In this document: positions 1 to 8,427 of the stretch, in pieces
Position numbering within the stretch: the first letter of the stretch is position 1
Layout: every line of letters begins with the position of its first letter
Assembly (NCBI RefSeq): GCF_016811075.1
Contig: NZ_JAFBGL010000006.1
Coordinates: forward strand, 214,813 to 278,812
Reading direction: 5' to 3'
DNA: 64,000 bases
Source of the DNA: Oceaniferula flava
GTDB lineage: Bacteria > Verrucomicrobiota > Verrucomicrobiia > Verrucomicrobiales > Akkermansiaceae
Made by a program: the position numbers and the translations under genes
Notes under the pieces: generated by a model
Seen by the model: only the letters and a program-made list of their open reading frames with translations
What the model was told of the DNA's origin: nothing
Database searches by the model: none

Positions 1-327
1 GTAGAGACGAGTGATTTTTTCCAGATAAGGACGTTCCTTGGAGTAGTCGAGCGTGCCCATTTTGGAGCTGCCCTTGAACATTAAATGCTCGAGGTAGTGG
101 GCGAGGCCGGTGCAGTCGGCCGGATCCGTGCTGCTGCCCGCGCGCACGGCAATCTCCGCATACAAACGAGGTGTTTCCGCATTGCGCGTGAGGTAGACGG
201 TGAGGCCATTGTCCAGCTGGTAAACCCGCACCTGCATCGCATCGATGTCGTGGATCAGCTTGGGGGCCGCATGCAGCTGCGGAAGCACAACAAGCAGCAA
301 GATCAACATGGCGGCAAATTTTCTCAT
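1..327 (-). CDS. M16 family zinc peptidase, N-terminal part (cut by window edge)
   Basis: This is the N-terminal 109 codons of an insulinase/pitrilysin-type metallopeptidase; the rest lies beyond position 1. The start ATG is at 327 and is followed by a short hydrophobic signal peptide (about residues 1-21, ending near LHA). The text then reads as a typical M16 N-terminal lobe: a conserved LDNGLTVYL strand, and the inverted zinc motif HxxEH as HYLEH followed by LMFKGS. His, Glu and His of this motif are the zinc and catalytic ligands in the family. The signal peptide suggests a periplasmic protease. It is encoded on the same strand as the DUF481 gene, which ends at 470, with a terminator hairpin between them, so it probably has its own promoter. 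Confidence 0.9.
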   Translation of the reverse strand, partial: MRKFAAMLILLLVVLPQLHAAPKLIHDIDAMQVRVYQLDNGLTVYLTRNAETPRLYAEIAVRAGSSTDPADCTGLAHYLEHLMFKGSSKMGTLDYSKERPYLEKITRLY

Positions 328-387
328 GCCGTCCACTTTAGCAGGTATGAGAATAGCCCGCGAGCACCGAGTTGATGGTCGCGGTGA

Positions 388-426
388 CAAAAAAATCCGC
401 AGCAACCCGTGACGGCTGCTGCGGAT
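388..426 (-). terminator. Rho-independent terminator after the DUF481 gene
   Basis: A 10-bp perfect stem (395-404 with 417-426) is followed on the minus strand by a run of T residues (388-395 in complement). It sits 44 bases downstream of the DUF481 stop codon and ahead of the M16 peptidase gene. Confidence 0.8.
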
Positions 427-469
427 GGGTGAATGAGAGAAGCTGGCACTGCGCGGCTCAGCGCGGCAA

Positions 470-1885
470 CTACAGGGCGAACTCAAAGCCGGCGATCAGC
501 TTCAGGTCATTGGCGTCCCGACCTTCGGCTGGCTCGTTATCGTAGATGTTTTCTAGCAGTAGCTTGAGCTTGGTGCTGTCGCTGATGGAGTGGTCAAAGC
601 CCAGTTGCGAGGTCAGCACGAAGTTGGCAGTGTCCTGCACCTCGCCACGCCAAGTGACCGAGCTGTAAATCCGGGTGCGATCGTTGAACTGCTTGTCTGC
701 CTTGAGCGTGGCGTAGGCGGCGAGGTAGGTGTCGTTTTCCCCGGCCTTCTTTTCGGTGACCACCGAAGGGCCGACTTCGAGCGAGACGAAGGTGGCACCT
801 TCCTCGTAGAGGAATCGTCCCAGGTAAGGAGAGAGAGCCAAACGGTAGTCGAGATCTGCTACGGGATCGTATTCGGCATCAAAACGCAGACCTGCGAAGT
901 AGGGCTTCTTGAAGGAATACTGGTGGTGTGCATTGAAAGTGGCTGATTCCGCTGTGCGGACGCCATCGGACTCACCGTAGTAGCCGTTCAGGCCGATCTC
1001 GCTGGAGCTGAGAGCCGACTTACGCTTGGCCAGTATACCGAGGGCCACGGATGACGCATCGGTATTTCCTGAGGCATACGAACCACCGAGGAGCGCGGTG
1101 GTCACCCAGTCGCCTTCAGTGATCTTGCGCTTTTTGTGCACGTCTTCAAGCGATGGAGCATCGCTGCCGCCGGGGCTGAAGGAATACCCAAGGCCGACGG
1201 TGATGAGTTGGTCGTCGGCTTCGTTGCCGTCGCTGACCTGGCTGTAATGGATGGCCTTGGCGGCGATACGGAAGGACCACGGTCCGCTAAGCTTGGACTC
1301 GATCCCTACCTCGGCGGTGTAAATCGCATTGCTGAGATCGCCAAGCTCGGCACTGGCTTTCAACGATTGGAAAAAGCGGGTGTCCTTGGAGATTTTCCAA
1401 TCGAAATATTGGGCGGCTTTGTAGGCGGCATATTGCTCGCTGCTATCATTGCGCTTTTCGAAAATGAAACCCGGTCCGATCTCAGCACGCAGCTTGTAGC
1501 GGTCGGTATCAATGAAATGGTAGCCCAAGAGGCCGTAGACACCGGCGCGGTAATCGACTCCAGCCATGGGATCATAGAGAAAGTCGGTGGAGGCTCCGTA
1601 ATACCAGCGTGAATCAGGGAATTCCCGAGCGAACTTCAGCTCGTTGGCGATCTGGTTATTACTGCGGATGCCGTCGTCTTCACCGTAAATGGCGTCGAAT
1701 TCGTTCGAGTAGGTTGTGAGACCGTCTTTTTTGATGCTATCGAAACCAAAGGCGGTGTTCAAGGTGTCGGAATTGCCCGAGGTGAGACTGAGCGAGAAGT
1801 TGCCGTTGTGTTTCCAGTCGCTGCTTTCAGCGAAAGTCAGACTGGTAAGGGAGAGGGAAAGTAGTGTCAGGTAGTTGAACTGCAT
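470..1885 (-). CDS. Outer-membrane DUF481 (YdiY-like) protein with two tandem DUF481 domains
   Basis: The protein has 471 residues and a signal peptide (MQFNYLTLLSL..., cleavage near TFA/ESS). The start at 1885 is chosen because the upstream in-frame extension does not resemble a signal sequence. Two homologous beta-rich halves follow, roughly residues 22-235 and 255-471. Both contain the DUF481 pattern of alternating strands, with the paired segments NFSLSLTSGNSDT and LLGGSYASGNTDA, and YGEDDGIRS and YGESDGVRT. The C-terminal residues GFEFAL fit an outer-membrane beta-barrel ending. E. coli YdiY-type relatives are small salt-induced outer-membrane proteins with a single domain, so this is about double the usual length. 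Its substrate is unknown. Confidence 0.85.
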   Translation of the reverse strand: MQFNYLTLLSLSLTSLTFAESSDWKHNGNFSLSLTSGNSDTLNTAFGFDSIKKDGLTTYSNEFDAIYGEDDGIRSNNQIANELKFAREFPDSRWYYGASTDFLYDPMAGVDYRAGVYGLLGYHFIDTDRYKLRAEIGPGFIFEKRNDSSEQYAAYKAAQYFDWKISKDTRFFQSLKASAELGDLSNAIYTAEVGIESKLSGPWSFRIAAKAIHYSQVSDGNEADDQLITVGLGYSFSPGGSDAPSLEDVHKKRKITEGDWVTTALLGGSYASGNTDASSVALGILAKRKSALSSSEIGLNGYYGESDGVRTAESATFNAHHQYSFKKPYFAGLRFDAEYDPVADLDYRLALSPYLGRFLYEEGATFVSLEVGPSVVTEKKAGENDTYLAAYATLKADKQFNDRTRIYSSVTWRGEVQDTANFVLTSQLGFDHSISDSTKLKLLLENIYDNEPAEGRDANDLKLIAGFEFAL

Positions 1886-1956
1886 GGGATGTAAATGGTG
1901 CTGTCGTGTCGGCGGGGGCAAACAAAAAACGGCCTTCGACAATTTTGCAACACTAC

Positions 1957-1993
1957 AAAGAAAAAGAGCGGCGGGTTTAACCCCACCGCTCTT
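1957..1993 (-). terminator. Rho-independent terminator after the sigma factor gene
   Basis: The stem pairs AAGAGCGG with CCGCTCTT and an inner GGG with CCC around a short TTTAA loop (1964-1993). On the minus strand it is followed by TTTTTCTTT. It lies 70 bases downstream of the sigma factor stop codon. Confidence 0.85.
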
Positions 1994-2062
1994 CACACCT
2001 ACGATCCCAATCTTCGATATCTCGACTTTAAAAAGCTCCGATATCTTGGATTGTGTATTTAT

Positions 2063-3046
2063 TTATGAAACCTCCGCGCGAGCCTCCATGAGAGGTTCAG
2101 GCATTGGTTCCTCCTTCCTATGCAATGCTTTACGCATTTTATCAAGCGCAATGTTTTGCAATTGGCGGATTCTTTCACGAGTGACGCCGAATTCGACGCC
2201 TACCTCTTCGAGAGTCATGGGTTTCTTACCATCGAGGCCGAATCGGGCGTCGATGATGCGGTGCTCGCGGTCGTCCAGAACCTCCAGGAGCTCATCGAGC
2301 TCACCGTGCATGTTCTTGTTATCGAGGGCGGCAAAGGGGTCGACGGCGCGTTCATCGCCGATGATGTCGCTGAACTCCGAGCTGTCGTCTTCGTGCACCG
2401 GTGCGTTCAACGAAGTTGGACGTTTGGCAGCACGTTTCAGCAGGGCGAGCTTCTTGCGTGGGATACCCAGTTCTTCAGCCAGCTCTTCTTCCGTAGGCTC
2501 ACGACCGATGGCCTCGGCGAGCATGGTGGAGATCCGGCGCATGCGGGCAATTTTATCGACCATATGAACCGGGAGGCGAATGGTTTTACTCTGGTTAGCC
2601 AGAGCTCGCTTGATGGATTGTTTGATCCACCACGATCCGTAAGTGGAGAGTTTACCCCCTTTGTTCGGATCGAAGCGTTCCACGGCCTTCATCAGGCCAA
2701 TGTTGCCTTCGGAAATAAGGTCGGCCAATGGCAGGCCATAGCCGCTGTAATCCTGGGCGATTTTCACCACCAGGCGAAGGTTGGCGCGGATCATGTGGGC
2801 GCGGGCCTTTTTGTCTCCTTTTTTGATCCGAGCCGCTAACTTCACTTCCTCTTCCGGAGTGAGTAGCTCGGTTTTGGAGATCTCCCGCAAGTAGAGGCGC
2901 AGGCTGTTATCTGTTTCAAATTTAGACATGGTATCGTTGGATTGATTGTTTCTGGGAGACGCGGCGGTTGATTGGCGTTCTTCCCGGGGTGTGGTGGTGT
3001 TTTCGGCTGCTTGATAAGGATGGTTGAGGGTGACTGCTGTATTCAT
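2063..3046 (-). CDS. RNA polymerase sigma factor, sigma-70 family, group 2 (RpoD/RpoS-like)
   Basis: The protein has 327 residues from ATG 3046, or 288 if translation begins at the internal ATG 2929 (MSKFETDNSLRLYL), which is where homology to the family begins. It has region 1.2 (SLRLYLREI), region 2 with the core-binding and -10 recognition helices (AHMIRANLRLVVKIAQDY, LISEGNIGLMKAVERFD, STYGSWWIKQSIKRALA), region 3 with the EPTEEELAEELG helix-turn-helix, and region 4 ending in TLEEVGVEFGVTRERIRQ. The long acidic region 1.1 of a primary sigma is absent, so this is a group-2 factor rather than the housekeeping RpoD. The N-terminal 39 residues are polar and low-complexity and may be untranslated. 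It is monocistronic with its own terminator. Confidence 0.92.
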   Translation of the reverse strand: MNTAVTLNHPYQAAENTTTPREERQSTAASPRNNQSNDTMSKFETDNSLRLYLREISKTELLTPEEEVKLAARIKKGDKKARAHMIRANLRLVVKIAQDYSGYGLPLADLISEGNIGLMKAVERFDPNKGGKLSTYGSWWIKQSIKRALANQSKTIRLPVHMVDKIARMRRISTMLAEAIGREPTEEELAEELGIPRKKLALLKRAAKRPTSLNAPVHEDDSSEFSDIIGDERAVDPFAALDNKNMHGELDELLEVLDDREHRIIDARFGLDGKKPMTLEEVGVEFGVTRERIRQLQNIALDKMRKALHRKEEPMPEPLMEARAEVS

Positions 3047-3496
3047 CGTCTTATGGTCATTTTGAGTAACGCGACGGCTGATTGGATGATTTAGTCAACT
3101 TTTCACTATGAGTGCATCTTCATTAAGTTAAACGACGCTGGAAGCGAAATTGTTGCATAAAAATGTCTTCACTTTGTAAAGTATTTGTCACGTAAGGTAT
3201 GACTTATCTGTGCAGTATTTATTCCATCTAATTTAGAATTGTTCTAATCGGCTTACTGTAAGGAGGTTGGCGATTTTGGGGCAGGTTGACGTGTTGGGCG
3301 AGAGGGGGTAAAGTGCATCCTTGGGTGGTTTTGAGTGTGCATTATGCACCCGTTTAGAAGTCGGACGATTACAATGGCGGCTGCAGTTTGGAATCTGACG
3401 TTTGAAACGAGTGACCATGACAGAAAGAGTCCACTTATTCGCCTGAACAGAGCTTTCGCTCTTTACCCTGCCAGAGTCGCTCAGGTAGAATGAGGC
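3047..3496. other. Intergenic region between divergent sigma factor and comM genes
   Basis: About 450 bases separate the two divergent genes. The sigma-proximal half (about 3060-3245) is clearly more AT-rich than the flanks, as expected for promoter and leader DNA. I could not assign a convincing -35/-10 pair or operator. A 61-codon minus-strand frame at 3233-3418 has no recognisable protein features. Confidence 0.5.
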
Positions 3497-5035
3497 ATGA
3501 TTGTGCGCCTGTATTCGTCAGCCTTGCTCGGTGTGGAAGGGATGGAAGTGGAGGTTGAGGTCAGTGCCTTCAATGCCGAGAAACCCGCGATTAACGTGGT
3601 CGGCCTGCCGGATGCGGCGGTGCGTGAGAGCTCCCAACGAGTTACCTCCGCCCTCAGCAATTCCGCTCTGGGATGGGCCAAGGGGGTGAAAACAGTGAAC
3701 CTAGCACCTGCCGATTTGAAAAAGGAAGGGCCGCGCTTCGACCTGCCGATTGCATTAGCTCTGGCCGAAACGGCGGGCGAAGACCGTGTTCACGAGCCGC
3801 AGCGTTACTGCATCGCGGGAGAACTGGCCCTGGATGGCATGGTGCGCCCGATCCGTGGCGTGCTGCCAATGGCCTTGGAAGCGAAAAAACGAGGCCGCAC
3901 CCGCGTCATCGTGCCGGCAGCCAATGCCGCCGAAGCTGCGGTGGTGGAGGGGCTAGAGGTTTACGGCGTGGAAAACCTGCGCGAAGCCTGGGACTTCATC
4001 ACCGGTCAACGCATCCTGCAGCCGTATGATCTCGATCGGCAAGCCTTGTTCGATACCCACCGGCGATACGAGATAGGACTGGAAGATGTCAAAGGGCAGC
4101 ACCAGGTGAAACGGGCGCTCGAGGTGGCCGCGGCGGGTGGACATAATTTACTGATGGTCGGCCCGCCGGGCACTGGCAAATCGATGATCGCCAAGCGGCT
4201 GCCGACGATTCTCCCGGATCTCACCGAGGCGGAGGCGATCGATGCCACGAAGATTCACTCGATTGCCGGATTGTTGGGGAAAGAGGATGCCTTGTTAGTC
4301 ACTCGGCCCTTCAGGGCGCCGCACCACACGATCTCGGATGTGGGTTTGTTAGGCGGTGGTGCGAACCCCGGCCCTGGTGAAGTCTCGCTGGCTCACAACG
4401 GGGTGCTTTTTCTGGATGAACTTCCGGAGTTTCGCCGCCAGACGCTGGAGGTGCTGCGCCAGCCCTTGGAGGATGGTTATGTGACGATTTCCCGCGCTGC
4501 CGGCACCCTGACTTTTCCCAGCGACTTTATGCTGGTTGCCGCGATGAATCCCTGCCCCTGTGGTTATTATGGCGATGCCAAACGCGAATGCCGCTGCTCG
4601 CCACCGCAGATCGAAAAATACCGGCAGCGCATTTCCGGCCCCTTGTTAGACAGGATCGATCTCCACGTCGAGGTGCCGCTGGTGGAATACCGTGATTTGG
4701 CATCCGATGAAATCGGCGAGAGCTCAGGCGATGTCAGGCAGAGAGTTGAGGCTGCCCGCGTTCGGCAGCAAGAGCGGTTTGGTAGCGGAGCAAACATTAG
4801 CTGCAATGCCGCCATGCCCAGCAAGGTGATGCGTGAGCACTGCCGCGTTGATGCCACTGCATCCGGCTATCTCGAACACGCGATGAACGAGCTCAACTTT
4901 TCAGCGAGGGCGCATGACCGGATTCTCAAAGTCGCGCGCACCTTGGCGGACTTGGCGGGAATGGAGCAAATTGCCGCGGAACATATTCTCGAAGCGATTC
5001 AGTATCGTTCCTTGGACCGGAAGTTGATGATGTGA
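3497..5035 (+). CDS. comM: YifB/ComM family AAA+ ATPase (Mg-chelatase-like)
   Basis: The protein has 512 residues, the normal family length. The order is an N-terminal Lon-protease-like/ChlI fold (about 1-165), then an Mg-chelatase-type AAA+ module with Walker A GPPGTGKS near residue 222 and Walker [10 protein letters not shown] near 303, then the C-terminal Mg_chelatase_C domain (about 405-510, ending in the IQYRSLDRK helix). ComM is a hexameric helicase that drives branch migration during integration of transforming DNA; that function is known from Vibrio and is inferred here. A Cys cluster ([16 protein letters not shown]) after sensor 1 is typical of the family. It is transcribed alone and its 3' end shares a bidirectional terminator with the following peptide gene. 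Confidence 0.95.
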   Translation: MIVRLYSSALLGVEGMEVEVEVSAFNAEKPAINVVGLPDAAVRESSQRVTSALSNSALGWAKGVKTVNLAPADLKKEGPRFDLPIALALAETAGEDRVHEPQRYCIAGELALDGMVRPIRGVLPMALEAKKRGRTRVIVPAANAAEAAVVEGLEVYGVENLREAWDFITGQRILQPYDLDRQALFDTHRRYEIGLEDVKGQHQVKRALEVAAAGGHNLLMVGPPGTGKSMIAKRLPTILPDLTEAEAIDATKIHSIAGLLGKEDALLVTRPFRAPHHTISDVGLLGGGANPGPGEVSLAHNGVLFLDELPEFRRQTLEVLRQPLEDGYVTISRAAGTLTFPSDFMLVAAMNPCPCGYYGDAKRECRCSPPQIEKYRQRISGPLLDRIDLHVEVPLVEYRDLASDEIGESSGDVRQRVEAARVRQQERFGSGANISCNAAMPSKVMREHCRVDATASGYLEHAMNELNFSARAHDRILKVARTLADLAGMEQIAAEHILEAIQYRSLDRKLMM

Positions 5036-5104
5036 TCAACCTGTTCGCAGGCCCCTCGTCTCAGAGCTTTGGCGACGCATAAGAATCTGAAAAAGGGTCT
5101 CAAA

Positions 5105-5146
5105 AAAATTTCAGCCGTCCCGGTAATCCGAAACGGCTGAAATTTT
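5105..5146. terminator. Bidirectional terminator between comM and the Cys-repeat peptide gene
   Basis: A perfect 14-bp stem (5105-5118 with 5133-5146) has A-rich and T-rich flanks on both sides, so it can act for comM on the plus strand and for the convergent small gene on the minus strand. The longest T run is on the minus strand. Confidence 0.88.
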
Positions 5147-5164
5147 GTGAGTTAAAGAAAAGGA

Positions 5165-5395
5165 TTAGGCCTCTTTCTTTTTGCAACCGCCTTTGCAGCC
5201 GTCACCATCGGTGGTCACGGTGAGTGCTGTGGCTTCTTTCTTTTTGCAGCCACCCTTGCAGCCGTCATCAGTGGTCACAGTGAGGGTTGTTGCTTCCTTC
5301 TTTTTGCAGCCGCCTTTGCAACCTCCGTCGCATTCGGCTGAAAGTGTGGAGAAAGTCGCGGCGAGGGCGAATGTGGATGTAATGAGTAGTTTCAT
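5165..5395 (-). CDS. Small secreted Cys/Lys-rich repeat protein (GCKGGCKKKEA repeats)
   Basis: The protein has 76 residues. Residues 1-20 form a signal peptide ending in TLSA. The mature part is almost entirely three copies of GCKGGCKKKEA, separated by TTLTVTTDD-like linkers of 9-12 residues, with an extra Cys (CDGG) before the first copy. That gives seven Cys in about 56 mature residues, all spaced C-x3-C within copies, with a Lys-rich tail on each. No folded domain is apparent. Possible roles are metal binding or a precursor of a modified peptide; the layout recalls bufferin/HvfA-type RiPP metallophore precursors, but no DUF692 (MNIO) modifying enzyme is in this window. It has its own terminator. 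Function is unknown. The plus strand is also open here but is a mirror of the repeats. Confidence 0.75.
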   Translation of the reverse strand: MKLLITSTFALAATFSTLSAECDGGCKGGCKKKEATTLTVTTDDGCKGGCKKKEATALTVTTDGDGCKGGCKKKEA

Positions 5396-5688
5396 AATAA
5401 GTGTAGTTTAGTTTTTTGCTCAATTGAGCCGTTATAAACCAAGAAAGATTATCTTAGGTTCTTAGGGTAAGCGATGTGGAGTCGGTATTTGTTTGCTGAT
5501 TTGAGTTTATTTCTAATCACAATGGCCAACCCAAATGACCTCTAGCCTGATTTTTTCTGAAAATGAAGCTGATATTGTGACTGCATCGAACCTTACAGAA
5601 TCGGGCGAATGGGGATGAGTAAGGGCGAAAGCATCGCCATTAGAGCTCTAGCTCGACCGCAGGTTGATGATGTGATAGACCATCCAGC

Positions 5689-6525
5689 ATGACCACTAAC
5701 GTAGAACTTCACCATGGCGACTGCCTGCAAGGGATGGGGCAGCTCCCTGCCGGGCAGGTGGACTTGGTGGTCACTTCTCCACCTTATAATCTGGGCATCG
5801 ATTACAACACCTACCGCGATACCAGCGAGCGTCAGGCGTTCATCGCCTGGTGTCTCGAGTGGGCGGCGGAGGTGAAGCGGGTCATGGCGGATGATGCATC
5901 GTTTTTCCTCAACGTCGGCGCTGTGCCGAAGAATCCGCTGCTGCCCCACCAGCTGTTACTGGCGCTGACCGACGGTGACGACCCGCTGTTCATCCTGCAA
6001 AATACCTTCCACTGGGTGAAATCCATCAGCGTGGAAACCCGCGGGGGGGACACCATCAGCACCGGGCATTTCAAACCGATCAATAGCAAGCGCTACGTCA
6101 ACGACTGCCACGAATACGTCTTCCACTTGACCAAATCCGGGGAGGTAACGCTCGACCGCAAAGGCGCGGGGGTCCCCTACGTGCACAAGTCCAACATCAG
6201 CCGCTGGGGGCACACCGAGGGCGAAGACAAACGCTGCCGGGGCAACACCTGGTTCATCCCCTACGATACGATTAAAAACCGCTCGAGAGACCGGCCTCAC
6301 CCCGCCACTTTCCCCGTGGGGCTGGTGCAGCAGTGCATCCGAATTCACGGCAAGGGTGAAAATACCCACCTGCTCGATCCCTTCAACGGCATCGGCACCT
6401 CGGCGCTGGCTGCGGTGCGATCTGGGATCATTTCCTACACCGGATTTGACATTGACGCCGATTACCTCGATGTCACCCGCGAACGACTCCGCGCGGAACA
6501 TGAAGAACCGGCCGAAACTACCTGA
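5689..6525 (+). CDS. Site-specific DNA methyltransferase, beta-class (orphan)
   Basis: The protein has 278 residues. The catalytic motif IV TSPPYNLG is near residues 29-36 and the AdoMet-binding motif I DPFNGIGTS is near 229, so the order is IV then I (beta class, N6_N4_Mtase fold). SPPY rather than DPPY is more common in N4-cytosine enzymes but does not decide the base. The middle (about 120-215) is the probable target-recognition region. No restriction endonuclase gene lies nearby, so it is probably an orphan methylase with an epigenetic or legacy role. The 3' end abuts the dus gene, suggesting co-transcription. Confidence 0.88.
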   Translation: MTTNVELHHGDCLQGMGQLPAGQVDLVVTSPPYNLGIDYNTYRDTSERQAFIAWCLEWAAEVKRVMADDASFFLNVGAVPKNPLLPHQLLLALTDGDDPLFILQNTFHWVKSISVETRGGDTISTGHFKPINSKRYVNDCHEYVFHLTKSGEVTLDRKGAGVPYVHKSNISRWGHTEGEDKRCRGNTWFIPYDTIKNRSRDRPHPATFPVGLVQQCIRIHGKGENTHLLDPFNGIGTSALAAVRSGIISYTGFDIDADYLDVTRERLRAEHEEPAETT

Positions 6526-6526
6526 T

Positions 6527-7564
6527 ATGCTGACCCCCGTCCCCACGTTGGCGCTTGCCCCCATGCAGGACGTGACCGACCTGCCGTTCATGCGCGTGAT
6601 GCAGCGTTTCGGTGGACCGGATGTGTATGTCACCGAGTATTTTCGCGTCCATGCGGCCTACCATTTGGAAAAACACATTCTGCGCAGCATCACCGAGAGC
6701 CACACGGGTCGCCCCGTTTACGCCCAGATGATTGGGCAGGATATTTCCGCCCTGGTGCGCTGTGCTAAGGAGCTGCTGCGGTATCCCGTGGCCGGTGTGG
6801 ACCTAAACCTCGGCTGCCCGGCTCCCGTGGTCTGCCGTAAAGATGCCGGTGGGGGACTGCTGCGGAAAAAAGAACACCTGCACGCGATGCTGGGCGCACT
6901 GCGTGAGGTCATCCCTGGAAAATTCACCGTTAAAACTCGAGTCGGCTACCACAGCCATGAAGAGTTCAGCGAATTGTTGGAGCTTTTTCAAAGCCACGAG
7001 ATCGACACCCTGACCATCCACGGGCGCACCGTGCTGGAGCGCTATCGCACGCCGATCCATACCGACTGCATTCAGCAGGCTGTCCAGCAGATGGACTGCC
7101 CGGTGATCGCCAATGGCAATGTGGTGGATGTGGAGACCGGCACCGGTCTGATCGAGCGCACCGGCGCGGCCGGGCTGATGATCGGTCGGGGCGCGATCCG
7201 GCACCCGTGGATCTTCGATCAGCTTCGCGCCGTTTGGGCTGGCGAGCCAGTGCGGGAGATTCTTCGCAGTGACCTGTTAGAATACATCATGGACCTCTAC
7301 CAGGAACTGGCTGGCTACCAACAGCACTCGGGGCAGGGGGCCTTTGACGAGCGCAAGCACGTCAACCGGATGAAAAAATACATGGTTTACATCGCGCAAG
7401 GTCTGGATCCGGAGTTCGAATACCAAATCCGCCGCGCCTTCACCGAGCACGACTTCCACTCGATCTGCCATAGCTTTTTGGAAAACGACACTCCTCTCCC
7501 TGTCCGCCCGCCGCTCGATTCCAAGCTGTTCTGCGGATTCGATGCATTGCGCTCCGGGAACTAA
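6527..7564 (+). CDS. dus: tRNA-dihydrouridine synthase
   Basis: This is an FMN-dependent TIM-barrel enzyme that reduces uridines in the tRNA D-loop. The conserved opening LALAPMQDVTDLPF, the active-site segment NLGCPAP (catalytic Cys) with the following AGGGLL, KTRVG, the LTIHGRT strand, and the phosphate-binding ANGNV and MIGRGAIRHPWIF are all present. ATG 6527 lies just after the methyltransferase stop and gives 345 residues. An in-frame ATG at 6500 would add nine residues and overlap the upstream gene. Much longer upstream frames are not supported by homology. It belongs to a plus-strand run with mlaF, mlaD and pssA. Confidence 0.93.
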   Translation: MLTPVPTLALAPMQDVTDLPFMRVMQRFGGPDVYVTEYFRVHAAYHLEKHILRSITESHTGRPVYAQMIGQDISALVRCAKELLRYPVAGVDLNLGCPAPVVCRKDAGGGLLRKKEHLHAMLGALREVIPGKFTVKTRVGYHSHEEFSELLELFQSHEIDTLTIHGRTVLERYRTPIHTDCIQQAVQQMDCPVIANGNVVDVETGTGLIERTGAAGLMIGRGAIRHPWIFDQLRAVWAGEPVREILRSDLLEYIMDLYQELAGYQQHSGQGAFDERKHVNRMKKYMVYIAQGLDPEFEYQIRRAFTEHDFHSICHSFLENDTPLPVRPPLDSKLFCGFDALRSGN

Positions 7565-7581
7565 CGTGGTATCTATCAGCT

Positions 7582-8382
7582 GTGCCCGACCCCCAGAAAG
7601 CCAGCCCCTCCGTGGAGCCGATCATCAGCGTCCGCGGCCTGCACCGCTACTTTGGCGAGAAACACGTGCTGCGTGGTGCCGACCTCGATATTTACCCCGG
7701 CGAGACGATCTGCATGTTAGGCACCTCTGGTGGCGGCAAGAGCGTGATGGTGAAGCACATGCTCGGGCTGATGCAGCCGGACGAAGGCAGTGTCATCATC
7801 GATGGCACCGAAATCTCACAGATGAGTGAACGGAAGCTCGGGCCGGTGCGCAAAAAGGTGGGGATGATGTTTCAAAATGGAGCCCTGTTCGATTCCATGA
7901 ACGTCGCCCAGAACATCGCCTTTCCCCTGCGTGAAGGAGGTATCAAGGATCTCGATACCTTGAACCGACGCATCGCGGAAGTGTTGGAAATTGTCCGCCT
8001 TCCTGGCCAGGAGGAAACTATGCCCTCGGACCTCTCCGGTGGGATGCGCAAGCGCGTGGCTCTCGCGCGGGCCATTGTCGATCACCCGGCCTGCGTCTGT
8101 TATGATGAACCACACGCCGGCCTGGACCCAGTCACCGCGGATTCCATCGATCATCTGATCAAGCGCCTGCAGAACGAGCACGGCATCACTAACATCGTGA
8201 TCACCCACGAGCTCCGCAGTGTGTTCCGGATTGCCGACCGCATTGCCTTCATGAAAGACGGCCAAGTTTACTGGCAGGGGACGCCGAAAGAGATGAAATC
8301 CAGCGATGACCCTGTGCTGATGCAGTTCCTCTCCGGTGTGGATAGCAGTGGGGAAAAATGGGCCAGTGGCGATAGCGACTGA
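7582..8382 (+). CDS. mlaF: MlaF-type ABC transporter ATP-binding protein (lipid transport)
   Basis: The protein has 266 residues with a GTG start at 7582. It is an ABC ATPase with Walker A GTSGGGKS (about residue 50), Q-loop MFQNGALFDS, signature LSGGMRKR, Walker B CVCYDEP, D-loop AGLDP and H-loop THE. The MlaF subfamily is indicated by the FQNGALFDSM segment and by the MCE gene immediately downstream. In known systems it powers phospholipid transfer between inner and outer membrane together with MlaE and MlaD. The usual DEPTAGLDP reads DEPHAGLDP here. No MlaE permease gene is adjacent. Confidence 0.92.
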   Translation: MPDPQKASPSVEPIISVRGLHRYFGEKHVLRGADLDIYPGETICMLGTSGGGKSVMVKHMLGLMQPDEGSVIIDGTEISQMSERKLGPVRKKVGMMFQNGALFDSMNVAQNIAFPLREGGIKDLDTLNRRIAEVLEIVRLPGQEETMPSDLSGGMRKRVALARAIVDHPACVCYDEPHAGLDPVTADSIDHLIKRLQNEHGITNIVITHELRSVFRIADRIAFMKDGQVYWQGTPKEMKSSDDPVLMQFLSGVDSSGEKWASGDSD

Positions 8383-8427
8383 CGATTGCCACTTGCCAGT
8401 TAGCCCAAATCAAGGGAAGCTACCACC

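Noticed and set aside
3233..3418. 61-codon minus frame in the sigma-comM gap
   Set aside because: No signal, domain or ribosome-binding site was seen, and the composition is not protein-like.
5181..5411. 76-codon plus-strand frame opposite the Cys-repeat peptide
   Set aside because: It is the mirror of the repeated minus-strand gene (Pro-Leu-Gln repeats) and has no start context; the minus frame has a signal peptide and terminator.
5023..5676. Shared 14-mer GTTGATGATGTGAT at 5023 and 5663
   Set aside because: One copy is the coding end of comM and the flanks differ; a single 14-mer with a codon-like repeat of GAT can arise by chance.
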